Shown: positions 58,985 through 64,000 of the stretch, in pieces
Layout of the letters: the number at the start of each line of letters is the position of its first letter
Position numbering within the stretch: position 1 is the first letter of the stretch
Notes under the pieces: generated by a model
Databases searched by the model: none
Told to the model about the DNA's origin: nothing
What the model saw: only the letters and a program-made list of their open reading frames with translations
Position numbers and translations under genes: made by a program
Assembly: GCA_030731845.1 (NCBI GenBank)
Contig: JANQTF010000186.1
Coordinates: forward strand, 46,339-110,338
Origin: Bacteroidia bacterium
Lineage (GTDB): Bacteria > Bacteroidota > Bacteroidia > J057
Length of the DNA stretch: 64,000 nucleotides
Reading direction: 5' to 3'

Positions 58985-59977
58985 ATGGCTAGAAGACTGA
59001 CAGTCGAGGAATATCTCGAAGGGGTTCTGAACGGTGACCGTGTGATCCTTAGTCGAGCCATTACCCTTTGTGAAAGCAACAACTTGCAGGATCGCGCGCT
59101 CTCGCGCGAACTTCTCAGGCAGTGTCTCCCTCACGCTGGCAAGTCTATTCGGGTTGGGATCACAGGCGTGCCAGGAGTGGGCAAAAGCACCTTCATTGAT
59201 GCCTTCGGCATGGAACTCATTTCATTGGGTTATCCGGTCGCCGTTTTGGCCGTAGATCCATCGAGTTCCAAAACCAAAGGCTCTATTCTCGGAGATAAGA
59301 CCCGTATGAATCGGCTGGCTCATGCTCCACAAGCCTACATTCGCCCTTCGCCATCTTCCGGAACTCTTGGTGGCGTGGCTTCAAAAACAAAGGAAACTAT
59401 GATCCTCTGCGAAGCGGCTGGTTTTCAATGGATTTTGGTAGAAACGGTCGGAGTGGGGCAAAGCGAAATCGCGGTTCGCCATCTTGTAGATGTATTCCTT
59501 CTTCTGATGCTTCCCAATGCCGGAGACGACCTCCAAGGCATCAAAAAAGGGATCATGGAAATGGCAGACCTGCTCGTGATCAATAAAGCTGATGGAGAGA
59601 GCATGGAGATGGCCAACCGGGCAAAAGCTTTGTATTCGCAAGCCCTCAGACTTTTCCCTTTGTCAGAAAGTGGGATCAGGCCACAGGTGCTCACCTGCTC
59701 TGCCTTGCAAAGCAGGGGAATTGGGGAGGTGGTTGCTACGATGAAGGCATTTCAACAACAGAGCCAGCGCAATGGCAGCTGGACCAATCAAAGGCTTCAG
59801 CAGGAGGTGCACTGGTTCGAATCTGCGCTGGAAGGGCAGATGAAAGAAATGATGTTTGACAAAGAAGGGATGCGCACGGAGTATGCAAAGCAAAAAGCAG
59901 CGGTGGAAGCTGGCGAGACTCTGCCACTAGAGGCAGCTAAAGCAGTGATCAGCTTCTGGGTATCCTCTATATCATAA
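58985..59977 (+). CDS. meaB: Methylmalonyl-CoA mutase-associated GTPase MeaB
   Basis: A 330-residue G3E-family GTPase. Walker A is GVPGVGKSTFIDAFG (about 60-74), followed by DPSSSKTKGSILGDKTRM, the switch region RPSPSSGTLGGVASKT, VETVGVGQSEI (Walker B) and NKADG (NKxD guanine specificity). MeaB chaperones the loading and protection of the adenosylcobalamin-dependent methylmalonyl-CoA mutase, which acts in propionate metabolism. The mutase genes are not in the window. The gene is tightly downstream of a small lipoprotein gene (6 bp). Confidence 0.96.
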   Translation: MARRLTVEEYLEGVLNGDRVILSRAITLCESNNLQDRALSRELLRQCLPHAGKSIRVGITGVPGVGKSTFIDAFGMELISLGYPVAVLAVDPSSSKTKGSILGDKTRMNRLAHAPQAYIRPSPSSGTLGGVASKTKETMILCEAAGFQWILVETVGVGQSEIAVRHLVDVFLLLMLPNAGDDLQGIKKGIMEMADLLVINKADGESMEMANRAKALYSQALRLFPLSESGIRPQVLTCSALQSRGIGEVVATMKAFQQQSQRNGSWTNQRLQQEVHWFESALEGQMKEMMFDKEGMRTEYAKQKAAVEAGETLPLEAAKAVISFWVSSIS

Positions 59978-60012
59978 ACGCCTTCTGTGGATGTCACAGA
60001 AGGCGTTTATGA
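59972..60012. terminator. Bidirectional terminator overlapping the meaB stop
   Basis: TCATAAACGCCTTCTGTG (59972-59989) is a perfect inverted repeat of CACAGAAGGCGTTTATGA (59995-60012) on a GATGT loop. It includes the meaB stop codon and separates meaB from the convergent DUF2795-type gene. Confidence 0.72.
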
Positions 60013-60031
60013 TTGCCAGGTATATTTCACC

Positions 60032-60253
60032 CTAGTATTCGTCCTCGTTAAAGAGAAAATCATCTTTTGTAGGATAATCTGGCCAGATCTCCTCAATGCT
60101 CTCGAAGGGAGCATCATCGTCAGGGAGCTCCTGAAGATTTTCTACCACTTCCATAGGAGCACCAGAGCGAAGTGCAAAGTCGATCAATTCGTCACGGGTG
60201 GCAGGCCACGGTGCATCCTCGAGATATACGGCAAGTTCTAATGTCCAATACAT
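60032..60253 (-). CDS. DUF2795-family small acidic protein
   Basis: A 73-residue protein with the DUF2795 pattern: YWTLELAVYLEDAPWPATRDE, LIDFALRSGAPMEVVENLQEL, then a strongly acidic end (DDDAPFESIEEIWPDYPTKDDFL). It has no signal peptide. DUF2795 proteins are highly conserved in Bacteroidota and have no known function; the acid tail and single conserved helix-turn-helix-like core hint at nucleic-acid or protein binding. Conservation supports that it is real even though it is short. Confidence 0.92.
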   Translation of the reverse strand: MYWTLELAVYLEDAPWPATRDELIDFALRSGAPMEVVENLQELPDDDAPFESIEEIWPDYPTKDDFLFNEDEY

Positions 60254-60407
60254 GGCGCTTTATTAAGTTTTTTTAAGCGAGGCGCAAAAATATCATTATT
60301 CTCATGAAAGTCAAGAGGTTTTTGTTCATAACGAAAATATATTTTCCCGCGTAAAATCCGAGGCTGCGAGGACAAAATTTGCCTCCGGTCTTTATTTCGA
60401 TTCTATC

Positions 60408-60415
60408 TATATTTG
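60408..60415 (+). promoter_or_regulatory. Putative -7 box upstream of the BatA-domain gene
   Basis: TATATTTG matches TAnnTTTG and lies 36 bp before the start codon at 60451. A TTTG at 60378-60381 is 26 bp upstream of it, somewhat too far for a standard -33 element. Confidence 0.35.
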
Positions 60416-60450
60416 TTCCAAACAGCTTCTCCACTCAATCCACCCTTTGG

Positions 60451-62541
60451 ATGACATTTCTAAATCCTGCGGCCCTTTGGGGCTTGTTAGCACTTTCGGT
60501 TCCTATCATTGTTCACTTCTTCAATCTTCAGCGACCCAGGTTGGTGCTTTTTAGCAATGTCGCATTTGTCAAAGAAGTCAAACGAACGGTTGTCAGACGG
60601 GTGAATTTCCAACGATGGCTCCTGCTGTTGTTGCGTCTGTTGGGGCTTTCTGCCCTCGTCCTCATGTTCGCCAATCCCGTACTTGTGGATTCCGGCAAGC
60701 AGCTTCTTCAGGGCGCTCGCTCCGTAGTCGTGGTGATCGACAACTCCGAGTCGATGAAGTCAAGCAACGAACGGGGGGAATACCTGCGACAAGCCATTTC
60801 TCTCACACGAAATCTCGTGAAGGCCTATGGGCAAGAAGACGAGTTTCTCGTGACTGGCAACTCCAACCTGGCCCTACAATCGGGCTTTTCTGGCAAAGAC
60901 GAAACCCTCGATCTGATCGAATCAATCTCTATCAATCAGAATACCCGAAGCCTCCCTGAGATCCTCAGTGTAAGTGAATCACTCTTCGAGCGTGCCACCG
61001 GCTCTGTCAAAGAGCTCTATGTGATTAGCGACTTCCAAAAGTCAACCATGCTCACTGATTCCCTCCAAACCATGATCTCAGACTCTAGCCTTCGCATCAC
61101 TTTCATCCCGATTTCTACCCGTCAACCTGCCAATGTATTTGTGGCGGATCATGGCATTTCCTCAAAAATACTGGAGGCAGACCAACCGCTCACCCTCACG
61201 CTCACCTTGGTAAATGATGGTCCCACTCCCGTCAAGGACCTCAATGTCAGGGTGCTGTTGGAAGGCAAGGTGGCCGCCATTTCCAGCCAATCACTTGACG
61301 CAGGAGAGAAAAAACCTGTAGAACTCACCTTCACACCTGGGCAAAGCGGATGGCTCAATGGATATATTGAAATAGACGACAGGCCCATTGATTTTGACAA
61401 CAAGCGATATTTCTCCTTTTATGTTCCAGCCAAAGAGCCCATTCTCCTGATAGAGTCTGCTTCTTCTTCGAATGTAAAGCTCCTGTATCAGGATATTTTT
61501 AAGCAGTTTGAAACCAAGATCATTTCAGACAGAAGCCTGGCCAGTGTCAACTTTGCTGACTATCGCGGAATCGTCTGGACAGGATTAGAAAAAATAAGTA
61601 GTGGGCTCGCCGATCAACTGATCCGATTCATGGATGCGGGAGGCAGTATCATGATTTTTCCGGGAGATAAAATCAATGTGGAAGAATGGAATCAGTTTTT
61701 GAAGCAGATTGGCTACGGAAGCATTGCTTCCCCACAAACTGCCGATGAAGGCTTGCTGGCCCGATCTTTTGATTTGGACCATCCTGTTTTTCAGGGCGTT
61801 TTTTCAGGCAAATCAAAACGGGCCGAACCCGATCCCATTCGGGTGTTTTCATACTATCCCCTTAGCTTGTCTGGCAATGTGGCCCAGAACAAGATCATTC
61901 AGATGGAAAACCAGTTTCCGCTTCTCACCGAAAGCAATCATGGCAAAGGCCACCTCTTCTTATTCAGTGTTTTTCCAGGGGGCAAATCCACCGATTTGCA
62001 GGTAAAAACCCTGTTCCCTCCCCTGCTCTATCGAATTACCCAATTGATGAATCAGTCGGGTGATGTGAGCCTCGATCAGGAAATTGGTTCCTTTACTCCT
62101 TTGCTTGTGAAAGCCTCCGTCCAGGAAAGAATTGATCTGAGAAATGAAGCGGGGGAGATTTTTACCCCAGAACGATACGATGGCAATGAAGAAACCCGAC
62201 TCATTTTTGACAACATGGCCCTCGTAGCCGGCAACTATGATGTCATTCAGGAAGACAAGCAACTGCTGTCATTATCATTCAATGTAGCTGATCAAGAGTC
62301 TATGCTTGCTTTTGGATCAGAAGATGATCTCAAGGAATTGGTGACAGAATATGGACTGGAAGACCAGGTGACAATCCTTGAGCCCTCCGTGGAGGTACTG
62401 ACCGACAAAGTACAGGTGGACCGAGAGGGATGGTCCCTGTGGCGTTGGTTTCTGATTATCGGGATCTTGTGCTTATTGATCGAAGCTTTTGTGGTTGGAG
62501 GCGGGATTTCTTTGAAAAAATCAGCCAAAGCTACGGCTTGA
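60451..62541 (+). CDS. BatA-domain membrane protein
   Basis: A 696-residue membrane protein with the BatA N-terminal region: MTFLNPAALWGLLALSVPIIVHFFNLQRPRLV with one membrane helix, a basic loop, then a second helix (WLLLLLRLLGLSALVLMFAN). A vWFA-like domain follows, starting VVVVIDNSESM (a partial MIDAS: Asp, Ser, Ser) at about residue 98, then a large periplasmic region and a final helix (about 663-685, WFLIIGILCLLIEAFVV). The start at 60451 is set by this pattern. The family is associated with the Bacteroides aerotolerance (Bat) group; function is not established, though it is tied to envelope or stress physiology. The following gene, a dihydroorotase homologue, is a common partner in Bacteroidota. 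Confidence 0.9.
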   Translation: MTFLNPAALWGLLALSVPIIVHFFNLQRPRLVLFSNVAFVKEVKRTVVRRVNFQRWLLLLLRLLGLSALVLMFANPVLVDSGKQLLQGARSVVVVIDNSESMKSSNERGEYLRQAISLTRNLVKAYGQEDEFLVTGNSNLALQSGFSGKDETLDLIESISINQNTRSLPEILSVSESLFERATGSVKELYVISDFQKSTMLTDSLQTMISDSSLRITFIPISTRQPANVFVADHGISSKILEADQPLTLTLTLVNDGPTPVKDLNVRVLLEGKVAAISSQSLDAGEKKPVELTFTPGQSGWLNGYIEIDDRPIDFDNKRYFSFYVPAKEPILLIESASSSNVKLLYQDIFKQFETKIISDRSLASVNFADYRGIVWTGLEKISSGLADQLIRFMDAGGSIMIFPGDKINVEEWNQFLKQIGYGSIASPQTADEGLLARSFDLDHPVFQGVFSGKSKRAEPDPIRVFSYYPLSLSGNVAQNKIIQMENQFPLLTESNHGKGHLFLFSVFPGGKSTDLQVKTLFPPLLYRITQLMNQSGDVSLDQEIGSFTPLLVKASVQERIDLRNEAGEIFTPERYDGNEETRLIFDNMALVAGNYDVIQEDKQLLSLSFNVADQESMLAFGSEDDLKELVTEYGLEDQVTILEPSVEVLTDKVQVDREGWSLWRWFLIIGILCLLIEAFVVGGGISLKKSAKATA

Positions 62542-62572
62542 GATGTATCTTGCGTCCTTGATATGAACCCCG

Positions 62573-62592
62573 GCTGAAAGCAAGCTTTCAGC
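62573..62592 (+). terminator. Short hairpin after the BatA-domain gene
   Basis: GCTGAAAG (62573-62580) pairs with CTTTCAGC (62585-62592) on a CAAG loop, but only a weak ACTTTATT follows. It could be an attenuator in a two-gene unit rather than a full terminator. Confidence 0.35.
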
Positions 62593-62624
62593 ACTTTATT
62601 CCACAGATCAATAGATCATTGTAG

Positions 62625-63908
62625 ATGCCAACTACACTCCTCCAAGCCGTCACCGTGGTAGATCCCGGGAGCCAATTTCATGGTCAGGTAGTCGATATTG
62701 AACTTTCTGCCACAGGAATATCCCGTATTGATGCAACAGGAACCTTCCAGTCTGGTGCAGCGCAAATCATAGATGGGAACGGCACTTTTGTTTCTCCCGG
62801 CTGGGTGGATGTGGGCGCATCCTTGTGCGATCCCGGCGAGGAATGGAAGGAAACCCAAATGGCCCTGTCTATGGCAGCCATCAAAGGCGGCTTCACGACA
62901 CTTCTGCCCTACCCGACCTCCATTCCAATAGCCGACAACGCAGATACGATCATTGCATTGAATGCAAGAATGGGTCAGCTCCCCATTCACATTTACCCAA
63001 TCGGTGCAGCTACCGAGCACAGGCACGGTCAGGAGATGGCCGATTTGTTTGAGATGCACACCGTCGGGATTAAAGCATTTTCTGATGGCCCCACTGCTTT
63101 TTCACAAGAAGGCACCCTCACGCGTGTGCTCCGCTACCTACAGGGTTTTGATGGCCTCCTGATGACCGGGGGCATTAGCTCTCAATGGGCAACAGAGGGA
63201 TTTATGCACGAGGGCGAAATGTCAACCCGGCTGGGTATGCCGGCGATACCCGCAGTGATGGAAAAAATAGCGGTTCAACGTGACATTGAAATACTGGAGT
63301 ATGTAGGAAAAGGAAGAATCCATTTTCATCCACTATCGACTCCACAAGCCATTGAACAGGTGCAGATGGCGCGCCAACGCGGCCTTGACGTGAGCATTGG
63401 GGTACCCACCTACCTCTTTGCCTGGACCGACGAGGATATGGTGTCATTTGACGAAAATCTCAAGTTGATTCCCCCACTCCGTAGCAAAGCCATCGTATCC
63501 GAAATCAGCGCTCTCCTCGCTTCAGGCAGCATTGATATCCTCTGCTCTGGACACAGAGCAGAAGGGCTAGAAGAAAAGCATGTGGAATTCATGCAAGCGG
63601 CTCCCGGTATGCTCAATCTTCAGACGGCCTATTCCCAAGTTCAGCAGGCACTCATTTCAACAGGGATCATCACCCTGGAAGACTGGGTACGCATGATTTC
63701 TACGGGACCAAGAGCGCGATTTGGGCTGGAACAATCAAATATCATGGTTGGCGGCCAAGAGCTTACCTGGTTTTCTCCAGATCAAACCTGGACACTCACC
63801 AAGTCAGGCATCCCCTCTAGAGCCAAAAACAGCCCACATCTGGAAGCAACCATGGTTGGCAAATCCCTCGGAGTCTTCGTAAAAGGGTACTTCCACCTCA
63901 ACTATTGA
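62625..63908 (+). CDS. Dihydroorotase homologue that lacks the catalytic metal ligands
   Basis: A 427-residue amidohydrolase-fold protein of the dihydroorotase type. The usual SPGxxDxHxHxRxPG is here SPGWVDVGASLCDPG, so the HxH zinc ligands are Gly64 and Ser66 and the substrate-binding Arg is Cys68. Later family positions are also changed: GVPTYLFAWTDEDM replaces the His-His motif, and LCSGHRAEG replaces the TDHAPH Asp/His motif. Fold markers such as NxxLKLIPPLRS and AAPGMLNLQTAY remain. It matches the non-catalytic dihydroorotase (PyrX-like) branch, which in some bacteria supports aspartate transcarbamoylase as a structural subunit. It is downstream of a BatA-domain gene, a frequent arrangement in Bacteroidota. 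An active PyrC should exist elsewhere. Confidence 0.88.
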   Translation: MPTTLLQAVTVVDPGSQFHGQVVDIELSATGISRIDATGTFQSGAAQIIDGNGTFVSPGWVDVGASLCDPGEEWKETQMALSMAAIKGGFTTLLPYPTSIPIADNADTIIALNARMGQLPIHIYPIGAATEHRHGQEMADLFEMHTVGIKAFSDGPTAFSQEGTLTRVLRYLQGFDGLLMTGGISSQWATEGFMHEGEMSTRLGMPAIPAVMEKIAVQRDIEILEYVGKGRIHFHPLSTPQAIEQVQMARQRGLDVSIGVPTYLFAWTDEDMVSFDENLKLIPPLRSKAIVSEISALLASGSIDILCSGHRAEGLEEKHVEFMQAAPGMLNLQTAYSQVQQALISTGIITLEDWVRMISTGPRARFGLEQSNIMVGGQELTWFSPDQTWTLTKSGIPSRAKNSPHLEATMVGKSLGVFVKGYFHLNY

Positions 63909-63936
63909 TCTGGTCACGCATCTTGGTTGGGAATGA

Positions 63937-63974
63937 GGCTAAAGTGATTTACCTTTAGCCCGTGATTTATTTTT
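63937..63974 (+). terminator. Terminator of the dihydroorotase-like gene
   Basis: GGCTAAAG (63937-63944) pairs perfectly with CTTTAGCC (63953-63960) on an eight-base loop, followed by CGTGATTTATTTTTC, a T-rich tract. Confidence 0.6.
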
Positions 63975-64000
63975 CATACAGGAAAAAAGCTACATGAAGG

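Overview
The window is a chromosomal segment of a free-living Bacteroidota bacterium, most likely from the Saprospiria (Lewinella/Haliscomenobacter-like); the phylum is clear and the class is inference. The evidence is a SusC/SusD pair, seven secreted proteins that end in type IX secretion (T9SS) type A sorting domains, TAnnTTTG-type promoter elements, almost no Shine-Dalgarno sequences, DUF2452 and DUF2795-type proteins typical of this phylum, and an 'SPYHN' helical protein of a type common in Saprospiraceae. I saw no phage, insertion sequence, integrase, CRISPR array, rRNA or tRNA.

Layout. 1-4825: the 3' end of pbpC, an NRDE (TANGO2-type) protein, two small secreted proteins, and a gene-poor stretch with a probable gene remnant. 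4826-11237: a secreted caspase-like protein, a giant four-fold DUF4397 protein and a dockerin/cohesin-like T9SS protein. 11427-19291: an 'SPYHN' protein convergent with a trehalose-6-phosphate synthase/phosphatase fusion, then mpl (peptidoglycan recycling), then a heavy-metal (HMA) protein with a TonB-dependent receptor. 19546-40783: a large glycan region. A beta-helix protein with two CBM6 modules faces a minus-strand polysaccharide utilization locus in the order PQQ dehydrogenase, propeller-LuxR regulator, T9SS GH144-like enzyme, five-repeat surface binding protein, lipoprotein GH144-like enzyme, GH3 glucosidase, SusC, SusD. Two GH144-type enzymes plus a GH3 point to beta-1,2-glucan as the substrate (inference). 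41038-46961: small membrane, Hpt, DUF2452 and lipoprotein genes, then a large secreted M14 carboxypeptidase. 47016-50269: a complete Zn/Mn-type ABC importer compressed into two fused polypeptides (binding protein-TM-ATPase, and permease-DtxR regulator), preceded by a palindromic operator that contains its predicted -7 promoter element. 50522-55047: a TonB receptor paired with a T9SS alpha/beta-hydrolase-fold protein that lacks the nucleophilic serine. 55124-63908: a very small lipoprotein gene, dnaA, small conserved genes, a YqiA-like esterase, meaB, a DUF2795-type protein, a BatA-domain membrane protein and a dihydroorotase homologue without its metal ligands.

The strongest candidates for something little described are the two-protein, self-regulated metal importer with its operator, the secreted lectin-caspase fusion, and the TonB receptor with its inactive-looking hydrolase partner. 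Start codons were often moved inward from the longest reading frame to the first methionine that gives a signal peptide or a known family N-terminus.
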